Assembly: GCF_000190635.1 (NCBI RefSeq)
Contig: NC_015172.1
Location: 2,976,001 to 3,040,000, forward strand
Reading direction: 5' to 3'
Origin: Syntrophobotulus glycolicus DSM 8271
GTDB lineage: Bacteria > Bacillota > Desulfitobacteriia > Desulfitobacteriales > Syntrophobotulaceae
DNA: 64,000 bases
Made by a program: the position numbers and the translations under genes. The notes beneath the pieces were generated by a model. That model did no database searches. It was not told the DNA's origin and was given only the letters and a program-made list of their open reading frames with translations. Shown in pieces: positions 10,014 to 18,479 of this stretch; positions within the stretch are counted from its first letter, which is position 1; each line of letters opens with the position of its first letter.

Positions 10014-10089
10014 CTCTTGACCGCCTGCCTACTTCGTCATACTATAAGGTTAATCTCAGATCAATTTCCCGGATAGCGGAGGTGAATCC

Positions 10090-10794
10090 ATGACGGTCCT
10101 GCTCGAGGGTAAAGACATCCGCAAGACCTATCAGACCGGCGAAGTAACGGTAGCTGTTTTAAAGGGACTTAACTTTCAAATTCTGCAGGGGGAGTTTATT
10201 GTCGTTCTCGGCCAAAGCGGCTCAGGCAAAACTACCCTGCTTAATATTTTGGGGGGCATGACCAAGGCCACCTCCGGCGAGCTTTTCTATAAAGGACATC
10301 CGCTTCATCAAGCCAGTGATAAAGAGCTGACTCTTTACCGCCGCAATGAAGTGGGTTTTGTTTTTCAGCACTATAATCTGATGTCTAACCTGACCGCTTA
10401 CGAAAATGTCAAGCTGGCTTGGGAAATTGCCGAAAATCCTTTGTCTATTGAGGAAATCTTAGGGGATGTGGGCCTTAAGGACTGGTCCGCCCATTTTCCT
10501 TCCCAGCTTTCCGGCGGGCAGCAGCAAAGGATTGCCATAGCCCGGGCCATTGTCAAAAATCCGGAGCTCCTTCTTTGTGATGAACCTACAGGGGCTTTGG
10601 ATATTCAGACGGGGATTCAGGTTCTCAAAGCTCTCCAAAAGCTGAATAGGGAATACCGCAAAACCGTACTGATCATTACTCATAATGCGGAAATCTCTAA
10701 GATGTCTAACCGGGTTTTTTATCTGAAAGACGGTCTCCTGGACCGGATTGTTGTCAATGAGCATCAGATTCAGCCTGAAGATATTACATGGTAA
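10090..10794 (+). CDS. ABC transporter ATP-binding protein (MacB/LolD type)
   Basis: A 234-residue ATPase with Walker [11 protein letters not shown]-loop FVFQHYNLM, signature [14 protein letters not shown] and Walker [13 protein letters not shown]. This combination is typical of the MacB/LolD/SalX subfamily, which drives peptide, lipoprotein or macrolide export with an FtsX-type permease. GGAGG stands before the ATG. It is the first gene of a three-gene operon with the permease and the membrane fusion protein. The substrate is not evident from sequence. Confidence 0.93.
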   Translation: MTVLLEGKDIRKTYQTGEVTVAVLKGLNFQILQGEFIVVLGQSGSGKTTLLNILGGMTKATSGELFYKGHPLHQASDKELTLYRRNEVGFVFQHYNLMSNLTAYENVKLAWEIAENPLSIEEILGDVGLKDWSAHFPSQLSGGQQQRIAIARAIVKNPELLLCDEPTGALDIQTGIQVLKALQKLNREYRKTVLIITHNAEISKMSNRVFYLKDGLLDRIVVNEHQIQPEDITW

Positions 10795-10845
10795 TCGGTA
10801 TGGTGCTGTTTTCATGTTGACCTGCATAGTTGCATTTCAATTTTT

Positions 10846-13242
10846 ATGATGAAATGGGGCCGCCTTATGGCTGTGCTGAACAGGAAAACGATCAGGGAAA
10901 TTAAGGAGAACAGAGGTGTGTATTTCGCCTGCATGGTCGTGATCGCCATTGGGCTGATCGCTTATGCCTCTATGTCTATTGTTCTGGAAAATCTCCAACG
11001 CGCCCAAAATGTTTTTTATACAGAGACTCACTTTGCTGACGGCTTTATTCAATTGACCGGCTATCCTGAGAATAAGGTAAGCGGTCTTTCCCATATTTCC
11101 GGAATCGATGTGATCGAAGGACGGATCGTGAAAGATGTCCGTATTTTTGAAGAAAAAACCGATTCCAACCGCTCCCTGCGTTTGGTTTCTTTGAATACAT
11201 CCGACCCTAAGCTTGATCTCGTTCACCTTTCCAGCGGCAGAATACCTGAGGATAATTCTGCCGAAATGCTTGTTGATCCAAAGTTTTTTGCGGCAGGCAA
11301 GTTTCATCTGGGTGATCCGCTTACTCTTATTTTGGAAGGCAAAAGGGCGACCTTCACCATTGTAGGCACTGCTCAGAATCCGGAGTTTATTTATGCTATG
11401 CGCAATGCTCAGGACATCTATCCCGATCCTTCATCCTTCGGTATTGCCTATGTTCCCACAGCTTCCCTCAAATCGCTTGTTAAAGAATCGGGGCAGGTCA
11501 ATGATCTGATTTTCTCCTTAAAGCCGGGAACTGATTTTACGGCCGTGAAAAATCAGCTGCAGACTGAACTGGCTCCTTACGGTGTGCAAAGTATCATCCC
11601 CCGTGAAGATCAAACAAGCCACTTTATCCTGAACAATGAATTGACCCAGTTGAAGGGAACAACGAAAACCCTGCCGGTGATTTTCCTGGGAGTAGCGGCC
11701 ATCATCCTCTATACCATGCTCAGAAGGCTGATTGAGCAGCAAAGAGTCGCCATCGGCACACTCAAGGCTTTTGGCCATACCAACAGGGAGATCATTTTCC
11801 ACTACCTCTCTTATCCCTTGCTGATCGGCTTTATCGGCGGGTTAATGGGCGGCCTGACCGGTATTGCTTTATCCTTCCCTCTGACTTCTCTGTATGAGGA
11901 GTTCTTTGCCCTCCCCGGCCTGCAAAGCTCCTTTTCCCTGAAATATCTTTTTTGGGGAATCGTTCTCTCCCTCTTTTTCAGTTTGATCAGCGGCATCAGG
12001 GCCTGCCTGGATATCCTGCGCCTGGAACCGGCTTCGGCGATGCGTCCTCCTGTCCCCACCGCAGCCCGCAAGACTCCCCTCGAAAAAGTATCTTTGATCT
12101 GGAACAGCTTTTCCGCCCAAACCCAGATGGGGGTGCGCAATACTTTCCGTTCTCCCGTCAGAAGCATGATTACTGTGCTTGCTCTGGCAGTTGTCTACAG
12201 CATGATGGCGGTATCCTGGTCCATCCAGAGCATGTCGGATAAGCTGACCACTTTTCAGTATGAACAGGTTCAGACTTATGATGTCAAAATCTCCATGCAA
12301 GCCCCTTCCGCCATGCGCGCGGTAAGAAATACCCTGGCCCGTGAACCGGGCGTTACTGAGGTTGATCCTGTCCTGGAAGCGCCGGCCACAATCAAAAATC
12401 AATGGCTGGAAAAAGAAGTCGTCATTATGGGGCTTCCCCGGGAAACCACGCTGTACAATATTCTTGATCAAAATGAAAACCGGGTAGAGGTCCCCGAAAG
12501 CGGAATTCTGCTCTCCGAACATCTGGCGGACCTTCTTCAGGTGAAAACCGGGGATTCCGTTATTGTGGAAAGTTCCCTGAATCGAGAACTTATTGCTGAT
12601 ACTCCCCGTACGATAGCTGTCCAGGGTATTGTTCCTCAATACATCGGCCTCAATGCTTTCATGGACATTGATTCCCTGCAGGATTTTCTCCGGCAGGGTG
12701 AAATCAGTACTTCCATGCTGATAAAAATAGATCCTGAACAGTTAAGCGCCTTAAAAAGCAAGTACCGCGACGCCGGCCAGGTTGCCACGTTAGAATCCAT
12801 TCAGGAAAATGCCGAGAAAATTAAGCAGATGATGGAATCCTACAACTTTACTACTTATTTTTTGGCGGTTATTGCCGGAATCGCCGGCTTTGCCCTGATT
12901 TATAATTCCAGTATCATTTCCCTTTCGGAAAGAAAAAGGGAATTGGCCTCTTTATCTGTTCTCGGTCTTACGCCCAGGGAAATATTGCAGGTGATTATCT
13001 CCGAACAGTGGACGCTCAGCCTGTCCGGAATTCTTTTGGGCATCCCTCTGGCTTATGCTCTGCTGGCCGGAATGGCCAAATCCTTAAGTACCGATCTCTA
13101 CAGTATTCCGGCCGATCTGCCGCCTTCTGCTTTATTGTGGGCTGCCGCGGGGACGGTCATTTTTGTTTGGATCGCTCAAAACCAGACCTTCCGCAGGATC
13201 AAGTCCCTTCCTTTTGTCGAAATCCTTGCGGTTCAAGAATAA
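10846..13242 (+). CDS. FtsX-type ABC transporter permease
   Basis: A 798-residue membrane protein with the double FtsX/MacB_PCD layout: an N-terminal helix (FACMVVIAIGLIAYA), a large extracytoplasmic domain, three helices (about 270-385), a second helix and extracytoplasmic domain (about 430-660), and three C-terminal helices around LAVIAGIAGFALIYNSS. It pairs with the ATPase encoded 51 bases upstream. No strong ribosome site precedes the ATG at 10846; the in-frame ATG at 10867 (MAVLNRKTIREI) is an equally good start. The mechanism would be mechanotransmission rather than classical translocation, as established for MacB-like pumps. Confidence 0.9.
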   Translation: MMKWGRLMAVLNRKTIREIKENRGVYFACMVVIAIGLIAYASMSIVLENLQRAQNVFYTETHFADGFIQLTGYPENKVSGLSHISGIDVIEGRIVKDVRIFEEKTDSNRSLRLVSLNTSDPKLDLVHLSSGRIPEDNSAEMLVDPKFFAAGKFHLGDPLTLILEGKRATFTIVGTAQNPEFIYAMRNAQDIYPDPSSFGIAYVPTASLKSLVKESGQVNDLIFSLKPGTDFTAVKNQLQTELAPYGVQSIIPREDQTSHFILNNELTQLKGTTKTLPVIFLGVAAIILYTMLRRLIEQQRVAIGTLKAFGHTNREIIFHYLSYPLLIGFIGGLMGGLTGIALSFPLTSLYEEFFALPGLQSSFSLKYLFWGIVLSLFFSLISGIRACLDILRLEPASAMRPPVPTAARKTPLEKVSLIWNSFSAQTQMGVRNTFRSPVRSMITVLALAVVYSMMAVSWSIQSMSDKLTTFQYEQVQTYDVKISMQAPSAMRAVRNTLAREPGVTEVDPVLEAPATIKNQWLEKEVVIMGLPRETTLYNILDQNENRVEVPESGILLSEHLADLLQVKTGDSVIVESSLNRELIADTPRTIAVQGIVPQYIGLNAFMDIDSLQDFLRQGEISTSMLIKIDPEQLSALKSKYRDAGQVATLESIQENAEKIKQMMESYNFTTYFLAVIAGIAGFALIYNSSIISLSERKRELASLSVLGLTPREILQVIISEQWTLSLSGILLGIPLAYALLAGMAKSLSTDLYSIPADLPPSALLWAAAGTVIFVWIAQNQTFRRIKSLPFVEILAVQE

Positions 13243-13324
13243 AATCGCCGCTTGAGCCAAACAATCCTGTTTATACTTTTTCCCGGTAAACGCAGTCTCA
13301 AATTTATTTTTAGGAGGACTGAAT

Positions 13325-14641
13325 ATGAGTGGAGAACAGTTGAACATTTCTCAGCGCAAATCCGGGGTATTTCAAGATTTTTTCTTGAAAAAATACTCTT
13401 TGTTCAAAAACCCGAAAAGAAAAAGATTGCTGATTTTCGTTTTTGTGCTCTGCCTTATTGTCCTTTTTAGCCTAGTCTACAGTTTCTTACCTCTGCAAGG
13501 AAGGCTGCTGACTGTCACTCCTCAAGAATTCAGCAAGGGATTTACGGAAGAGGCTCAGGTTCTCCCGTCCAATGAATTATTAATTTACAATCAGGTTGAT
13601 GGAAAAATAAAAACCATTTCTGTGCAAAACGGGGATCAGGTTAAGAAAGGCCAGGTCCTTCTGGAAATTGATACTGTTGATTTAAGCTATCAGCTGAGTG
13701 CCCTCACTGCCCAATTGGGCAGTATTGAGGGACAACGCCAGCAGACCGGCGGCGCATCCGCCGAAGCGAATATCAACCAACAAAGATTGCTGCTTGAACA
13801 AGCGGAAAAAGATGCTCTGGCCCAAGAGCAGTCCCTTAACCGTGCCAAAGCCCTCTATGGGACCGGTGCCATTTCCCTTGTTCAATTTGAGGAAGAGGAA
13901 CGCCTGAATGAAAAGGCCAGGAATAACCTGGCCCAGCAAAAAAATGCCTTGGAGCTGCTCAACCATAACAAATCAGGTTCGGAATTATATTTTGACAGTC
14001 AAAAAAATGCGCTAAGCGCTCAAATTTCCCAGTTAACAGAAAAAATCAAAAATGCCAGGATTTCAGCTCCCCAAGATGGCTATATTAAGGATCTGACCTT
14101 TAAAGAAGGTTCCATGATCTCTTTGGGGCAGTACCTGCTGAGTGTTTATCAAAACCAGGGCTACAAGCTGGAAAGCTACGTCCTGGCCAGTGATGTCCTG
14201 GGAATCCGATCCGGGGACCCTGTGGAGCTGGTTCAAGACACGGGCGACGGGAAAAAAACCTTAGCGGCTAAAATTGAACACATAGATTCTTCCGCTGTTG
14301 AGCGAATTTCCCCTCTCGGTCTGACAGAAAACCGGGTTAAGGTTACCCTGCTTCTCCAGAGTAATGCTCCTGTTGTTCTGGGAAGCAGCATGGATGCCCG
14401 ATTTACGACTGCTCAGGAATCCAATCAGCTTATTGTCCCAAAAACCGCGGTTTTTTCTTATCAGGACGGCTATGCGGTATGGACTGTCGAACAGGGAAAA
14501 GCAAAAATCCAACCCGTTACCAAAGGGTTGGAAAATGATCAGTCGGTGATTATTCAAGAAGGTCTGACTGCCGGAGCTCTGGTTTTGCTCGATACTGAAT
14601 TGACGGGGCTTAAGGAAGGAAAACGGATTAATGCCGGTTAA
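13325..14641 (+). CDS. HlyD/MacA-type membrane fusion protein
   Basis: A 438-residue protein with a cytoplasmic N-terminus, one membrane anchor (about 37-55, RLLIFVFVLCLIVLFSLVYS), a lipoyl/biotinyl half-motif (VDGKIKTISVQNGDQVKKGQ), a coiled-coil hairpin (about 120-240), the second lipoyl half (ISAPQDGYIKDLTFKEGS) and a beta-barrel domain. It completes the exporter with the two upstream genes and would span the wall side of the pump. AGGAGG precedes the ATG. It is the last gene of the operon; the prophage end begins 125 bases beyond its stop codon. Confidence 0.9.
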   Translation: MSGEQLNISQRKSGVFQDFFLKKYSLFKNPKRKRLLIFVFVLCLIVLFSLVYSFLPLQGRLLTVTPQEFSKGFTEEAQVLPSNELLIYNQVDGKIKTISVQNGDQVKKGQVLLEIDTVDLSYQLSALTAQLGSIEGQRQQTGGASAEANINQQRLLLEQAEKDALAQEQSLNRAKALYGTGAISLVQFEEEERLNEKARNNLAQQKNALELLNHNKSGSELYFDSQKNALSAQISQLTEKIKNARISAPQDGYIKDLTFKEGSMISLGQYLLSVYQNQGYKLESYVLASDVLGIRSGDPVELVQDTGDGKKTLAAKIEHIDSSAVERISPLGLTENRVKVTLLLQSNAPVVLGSSMDARFTTAQESNQLIVPKTAVFSYQDGYAVWTVEQGKAKIQPVTKGLENDQSVIIQEGLTAGALVLLDTELTGLKEGKRINAG

Positions 14642-14674
14642 CGCCTCTCAGATTTTGCTGAAGGCCTGGCAGGC

Positions 14675-14766
14675 TCATTCATAAGTCACGGCAATCTCGG
14701 CGATCATTTGCTCAAAATCATTGAGCTCATCAATAAATTGATTGATGACATTTTCATCGAATTGGG
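14675..14766 (-). pseudogene. 3' remnant of a host gene cut by the prophage end
   Basis: From the prophage terminus to a TGA at 14675, a 29-codon frame with normal coding character ends in FEQMIAEIAVTYE. It has no start of its own; its upstream part would lie where the prophage now is. At the other prophage end the flank carries a minus-strand promoter with a TetR-type operator pointing into the element but no coding sequence. The simplest reading is that a host gene, perhaps a TetR-like regulator convergent to the export operon, lost its body when the prophage inserted. The family of the remnant cannot be told from 29 residues. Confidence 0.45.
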
Positions 14767-14817
14767 TGTAGCCGGACAAAATTTTTGGCAAAAAGGGACA
14801 AGATTTTTGGCAAAAAT
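14767..14817 (+). repeat. Prophage late-end terminal repeat with two 22-bp transposase-site-like units
   Basis: The end starts TGTAGCCGGACAAAAT. Two 22-bp units (14774-14795 and 14796-14817) lie in tandem, differing at three positions, each of the form GGACAA-A/G-ATTTTTGGCAAAAA. The outermost 29 bp match the other terminus (48349-48377, minus strand) at about 21 positions. Mu ends carry repeated 22-bp MuA sites, so these are probable transposase-binding sites. Confidence 0.75.
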
Positions 14818-14918
14818 TACACCGTTTCTCAGAAGTATTTCCGAGGTATCGTTCGCTTGCATCGACCGCCCCGGAGGGGGTGATTCATGCAAAAGAGCGA
14901 GGCCATTTAAGACATCCG

Positions 14919-14951
14919 GGAGGGAGCAGCCGCGAGGCCGCCCCTCCTTTT
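14919..14951 (+). terminator. Plus-strand terminator just inside the prophage late end
   Basis: GGAGGG...GCC-GCGA-GGC...CCCTCC forms a strong hairpin followed by TTTT on the plus strand. It is antisense to the phage genes, so it would stop transcription that enters from the host ABC export operon upstream. On the minus strand no T-run follows, so it is a poor terminator for the phage late operon. Confidence 0.6.
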
Positions 14952-14972
14952 GTCTTGCCCGGTTTAAGCGGT

Positions 14973-15110
14973 CTATGCGCCTTCCACTTCAGCCGCCAGA
15001 TACTCAGCCACCGGGACGATGTACTCTTCAGGGAGGGACTCGATGTCCCTTTTCTCCCTCTTAATGAGTGCAGCGTATACGGGAATCATGTAATTCTTGA
15101 CTGCTGCCAT
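14973..15110 (-). CDS. Small phage protein, CD1375-family-like
   Basis: A 45-residue protein starting MAAVKNYMIPVYAALIKR. AAGGAGGC precedes the ATG at 15110, which overlaps the stop codon of the gene before it (TAATG), so the two are translationally coupled. It resembles the short CD1375-type proteins often found downstream of tail-fibre genes in Firmicute phages; its function is unknown. It is the last gene of the late operon. Confidence 0.65.
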   Translation of the reverse strand: MAAVKNYMIPVYAALIKREKRDIESLPEEYIVPVAEYLAAEVEGA

Positions 15111-15298
15111 TACTGCCCGCCTCCTTGTGTTAGTGTATTGACACGCTCTTCAAGCGCGGCAATCCTTGCATTTGCTTCAAGCAATTCCTCAAACAGTCCG
15201 GCCACGGCCTCATAGAGGTCGATATTTAGTTCTTGGGCCTTTTCTACCTTTTCCCTCTTGATTTCAGAGAGAGGCTTTGGATTTAACAATTCAGGCAT
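15110..15298 (-). CDS. Small coiled-coil phage protein
   Basis: A 62-residue protein with a predicted coiled coil over most of its length (ELLEANARIAALEERVNTL). Its ATG overlaps the stop of the retroelement target gene. GGAGGTG lies upstream inside that gene. Position behind a receptor-binding protein suggests a fibre accessory or chaperone, but no family is recognised. Confidence 0.6.
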   Translation of the reverse strand: MPELLNPKPLSEIKREKVEKAQELNIDLYEAVAGLFEELLEANARIAALEERVNTLTQGGGQ

Positions 15299-17166
15299 TA
15301 CTCAAACGCACCTCCAAATCCATTTATTGAGACTTCGCCTTCATATCCGGGGTTTTTGACAATATGGAAGCGGATGTTTACGCCCCATCTTGTCGCCGTT
15401 TTCTCCGCATTGATGAAGTTATAGACTCGGTTGATGAAGACCTGCGCTGTGATGTCTTCCCATGTCGGATTGTCGTCAAAAGCGTTATTACAAGCGTACA
15501 CGTAGGCCTCCGCGCCCTCGATGTGCCATGTTGGAGTGACAAGGACTTTGGTTGCCATCGCATCGGTCTCGAACGGAGTCGGGAACTCGAACAGGATTTC
15601 CGTCTCGTTCTTGCTGAAGTTGAAGACTCTAATCGACGTCGCAAAATTGGTGTCTACAGCCTCAATCTTGAGGGAGTGTGACCCGTTTGTCAGCATGAGC
15701 CACTTTTCCTCCGTGAGGGTGATTGTGGCCTCTGTGCCGAGCTCTGCGGTGTATGCTCGGATGACAGTATCGTCAATTTTTTCGGTGATAATCACCGCAT
15801 CGCCTTCGACGTCGTTCACAATGTAGGTCTTTGAGAAGGCTCCCGTCTGTTGACCGAGGTCTTCATCCACTCCCGAGATGCTCGGCGCGGCGTTTACGCG
15901 CTTGAAAGTGTATGTCCTGTACGCCGTGCCACCCTTGCCGTCGCTGACCTCAATCCGAGCCGTGTTGACCGAGTTGAGAGCTAAGCTGAAGAGCTTTTCG
16001 TTCGTGATTTCAAGCGTGAGCGTCTGTCCTTTCGGGGCGTTGTTTATCGTTCTGAGCGTTTCAGTATTGAGTTTCTCGACAACTGTCAGTGTGTCTCCGT
16101 CCGTGTCATTAACCGTGTACTCAATCTGAAAGCCGAGGTTTTTATCCCCGAGGTTTTGGTCACTTCCCGAGACGGTCGGAGCTGCGTTCACTCTTTGGAA
16201 CGTCCATACTCTTGTAGCCGTGCCGCCCTTGCCGTCATTGACCGTTACGGAGACGGTATGAGTGCCGAGGCTGAGGCTTGTGACCGGGACGTTGATGCTG
16301 TATGTTTGCCCCCGGACTGCATTCGTGAAGGTGTTTGTCTGCACGCCGTCGCGGTATTCCGTTACTGTGAGCACGTCGGACGCATCGGTGTCATTGACCG
16401 TGTAGGTGATTACAAAGTCCGCGTTTTTGTCCCCGAGATTTCGGTCTATGTCAGAAATCAATGGGGCAGTATTCAGTACTTCAAGGACGGGCCGCCAGCC
16501 GACGATGTCGGTGCGATTCGACTGCCCATTGTTGTTCCAATAGCGGGCCGAAATGTAGCCGCGAAGCGCACGGGTAGCGGTGTTGCCTGTGTAGGTCTCT
16601 TGACACCATGAATACATACCCGCCCAATGCCAAAAATCGCCATGAGTGCTCGTGTAGTCAGCCGTTGCAAGGGTAGAGTCAAGGTCTGCCGAAGTGGGAG
16701 CAGGGAGCCCTGTGATGACCTCCTCGCGGGTGACGAATCTGTCCCACTCGTTTGTAGCCGGAGAACCGCCGGAGTAGGCGTCCGTTCCGCTCCTGTAGTT
16801 GCTGCCGCCCGTCAGAGCTCTCAGCTTGTACTCGGCCCCGTCAATAGTGATGGTTTTGCCAAAAATACGATTGTCGCCGTTGAGGTCGTCCCACGACACA
16901 TTAGCCAGGATGACCCTGTCACAAATAAGAAGGGTCTTGTCTCCGTCCTTGATTTTGTGCCATTTGAGCTGATTCGCTTCAGTTCCCGGAGTGTTGCCGA
17001 TAGTCCAGCTTGACATCGTGGTCAAGGTGTTAAAGTCGGCAATGTCTCCGACTGTACTCTGACCTGTCGGCGCGGAGCTGATGCGCCACGGTTTAGTGGG
17101 GCGAGGTTGGATTACTCCGCTCTTGTACAGGCCGCCGAGATTGATTGTTCCGAGATATTCTGCCAA
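15298..17166 (-). CDS. DGR target: variable receptor-binding/tail-tip protein with C-type-lectin-like domain and three Ig-like repeats
   Basis: A 622-residue protein from the TTG at 17166, chosen because AAGGAGAG stands before it; the longer frame to 17250 has no ribosome site. Residues about 60-230 look like the C-type-lectin (formylglycine-enzyme-like) fold of retroelement targets, ending in the diversified segment RGYISARYWNNNGQSNR (residues 202-218) and GWRP. Three tandem repeats of about 95 residues follow, each opening NTAP/NAAP-x-S/I-x-G/D and containing YTVNDTD-like strands, then a C-terminal domain of about 110 residues. It should be exposed at the phage tail and bind the host surface. 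The variable segment is internal, not C-terminal. Its first 74 bases overlap the reverse transcriptase gene. Confidence 0.88.
   Translation of the reverse strand: MAEYLGTINLGGLYKSGVIQPRPTKPWRISSAPTGQSTVGDIADFNTLTTMSSWTIGNTPGTEANQLKWHKIKDGDKTLLICDRVILANVSWDDLNGDNRIFGKTITIDGAEYKLRALTGGSNYRSGTDAYSGGSPATNEWDRFVTREEVITGLPAPTSADLDSTLATADYTSTHGDFWHWAGMYSWCQETYTGNTATRALRGYISARYWNNNGQSNRTDIVGWRPVLEVLNTAPLISDIDRNLGDKNADFVITYTVNDTDASDVLTVTEYRDGVQTNTFTNAVRGQTYSINVPVTSLSLGTHTVSVTVNDGKGGTATRVWTFQRVNAAPTVSGSDQNLGDKNLGFQIEYTVNDTDGDTLTVVEKLNTETLRTINNAPKGQTLTLEITNEKLFSLALNSVNTARIEVSDGKGGTAYRTYTFKRVNAAPSISGVDEDLGQQTGAFSKTYIVNDVEGDAVIITEKIDDTVIRAYTAELGTEATITLTEEKWLMLTNGSHSLKIEAVDTNFATSIRVFNFSKNETEILFEFPTPFETDAMATKVLVTPTWHIEGAEAYVYACNNAFDDNPTWEDITAQVFINRVYNFINAEKTATRWGVNIRFHIVKNPGYEGEVSINGFGGAFE
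16488..16581 (-). repeat. DGR variable repeat (VR)
   Basis: The 94 bp match the template repeat at 18361-18454 except at 16505, 16511, 16553, 16566 and 16574. On the coding strand every difference is at an A of the template (two A to T, three A to C). The changes give Asn198Thr, Ile201Leu, Asn205Ile, Asn219Thr and Asn221Ile relative to the template-encoded sequence. The downstream end on the coding strand, GTCGGCTGGCGGCCCG, is unchanged and GC-rich, as expected of the initiation-of-mutagenic-homing region. Confidence 0.95.
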
Positions 17167-18211
17167 AATAAATCTCTCCTTCCACTTTGATATAGGGGTA
17201 TGGTGCGAAAATCTTCTTGCAGAGGTTGAAGCTGCATGACCAGCGTGCATATCCGAGCCATGAGCTCACGGCCTGAACGACTTCCTTCTTGGTCATTTCC
17301 CCGGCCTTTTGCTTTTCGTCCATACGCTTAATGCGTCGCTTCATCGCCTGTTTTGATTTATCCCTCAATAGGCGGTGAGTCGTCCAGATTTTGAAGCCAT
17401 AGGCATTGACGCCCTGCTCCAACGGGAAAATCTTGGTCTTTTGGTTAGTCTCAAGCCCGAGTCGCTCCTCAAGGAACGTCTTGATTTTTTTGAGGTACTC
17501 CTGGGCCTGTTCCTTCGTTGGCGTCACGATGCAAACATCGTCCATGTACCGGGTGTAATACTTCACCTTGAGGAACCTCACGCAATACTGGTCGAGCTTG
17601 TCGAGGTAGATGTTCGCCATGTCCTGCGAGGTCACGTTCCCGAGCGGTATTCCTTTTTCTCCTTCCGGGCTTGAGTCAATGATTTTGTTAAGGAGCCGGA
17701 GAAGTTTTTCGTCCTTGATTTTCTTTTGAAGGATTCTCTTCAGGATGTCCCTGTCGATAGAGTAAAAGAACTTTTTGACATCTATTTTGAGAATCCATCC
17801 TCCGCCGTGCTTCCATTTGCACAACCTCATGTTATGCTGAAGGTGTTCGACCGCCCTGTGATTCCCTTTGTCCTCTTGGCAAGCAAACGAGCCTTTGATA
17901 AATACCGGCTTATAGACTTCCTTGAGAACGCTGTGAACCGCGAATTGCACGGTCTTGTCCCGAATATGAGGAGCGGAGATATTTCTCTCTTTCGGCTCGA
18001 AAACCTTGAATCGAATGTACTTCCCGACCTCATATTCTTCATCCTTGAGGTCTCGCCACAAGTGGACGAGATTCCTCTCCCTGCACATATCGAAGATGAC
18101 GGCTTCCTTTTGGAATTTCCGCGCTCCTCGTTGTGTCTCACGGTATCCTTTCGCTATGTTGTCGTAGTCAACAACTGCGTCAAACAGCGGGCTTTTAGTA
18201 GTGTTCGTCAT
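17093..18211 (-). CDS. DGR reverse transcriptase
   Basis: A 372-residue protein from the ATG at 18211 (AAGGGATG upstream; an in-frame ATG at 18259 has no ribosome site). Reverse transcriptase motifs are visible in order: GWILKIDVKKFFYSID, IPLGNVTSQDMANIYLD and YTRYMDDVCIV with the catalytic YMDD. The I/LGxxxSQ form of motif 4, where other retroelements have QG, is the retroelement-family signature and is linked to low fidelity at adenines. The C-terminal thumb region runs to about residue 345. The gene lies 150 bp downstream of the template repeat and its 3' end overlaps the start of the target gene, so both sit in the late operon. Confidence 0.95.
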   Translation of the reverse strand: MTNTTKSPLFDAVVDYDNIAKGYRETQRGARKFQKEAVIFDMCRERNLVHLWRDLKDEEYEVGKYIRFKVFEPKERNISAPHIRDKTVQFAVHSVLKEVYKPVFIKGSFACQEDKGNHRAVEHLQHNMRLCKWKHGGGWILKIDVKKFFYSIDRDILKRILQKKIKDEKLLRLLNKIIDSSPEGEKGIPLGNVTSQDMANIYLDKLDQYCVRFLKVKYYTRYMDDVCIVTPTKEQAQEYLKKIKTFLEERLGLETNQKTKIFPLEQGVNAYGFKIWTTHRLLRDKSKQAMKRRIKRMDEKQKAGEMTKKEVVQAVSSWLGYARWSCSFNLCKKIFAPYPYIKVEGEIYFGRISRNNQSRRPVQERSNPTSPH

Positions 18212-18360
18212 AATGGCATCCCTTTCATGAAGCGGCTTGGCAGTTATGACATTGTTCATGTGTTTACACCGTTTCCACAGTGAAGGATTGCCCCTCCCTT
18301 GAAGTATAACAAGGACTCGCCGATGAAGCCGTGACCGCATCGGACGAAAGACTTACAGGG

Positions 18361-18454
18361 CGGGCCGCCAGCCGACGTTGTCGTTGCGATTCGACTGCCC
18401 ATTGTTGTTCCAATAGCGGGCCGAATTGTAGCCGCGAATCGCACGGTTAGCGGT
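18361..18454 (-). ncRNA. DGR template repeat (TR) and template RNA core
   Basis: This 94-bp copy lies between the avd-like gene and the reverse transcriptase and is not in an expressed frame. Read on the minus strand it encodes the undiversified version TANRAIRGYNSARYWNNN, continuing to GWRPAL and a stop. It is rich in AAC/AAT codons, the ones adenine mutagenesis spreads most widely. The template RNA presumably includes the spacer down to 18211, which is required for cDNA priming in the Bordetella phage system. Confidence 0.93.
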
Positions 18455-18457
18455 CAA

Positions 18458-18473
18458 ACAGGGACAACCCTGT
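18458..18473. other. Hairpin abutting the template repeat
   Basis: ACAGGG-ACAA-CCCTGT is a perfect 6-bp hairpin three bases outside the template repeat, between it and the avd-like stop codon. It could mark the 5' boundary of the template RNA or shield it from translating ribosomes; the role is inferred from position only. Confidence 0.55.
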
Positions 18474-18479
18474 GAGTAG

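Noticed and set aside
14704-15064. Reading frames in both directions across the prophage end (for example plus 14708-15064)
   Set aside because: They run through the terminal repeats and terminator hairpin and join host to phage sequence by chance; no supporting ribosome site.
18256-18444. Reading frame across the template repeat as a protein-coding gene
   Set aside because: It is the wrong frame for the lectin segment and overlaps the non-coding template RNA; no ribosome site.
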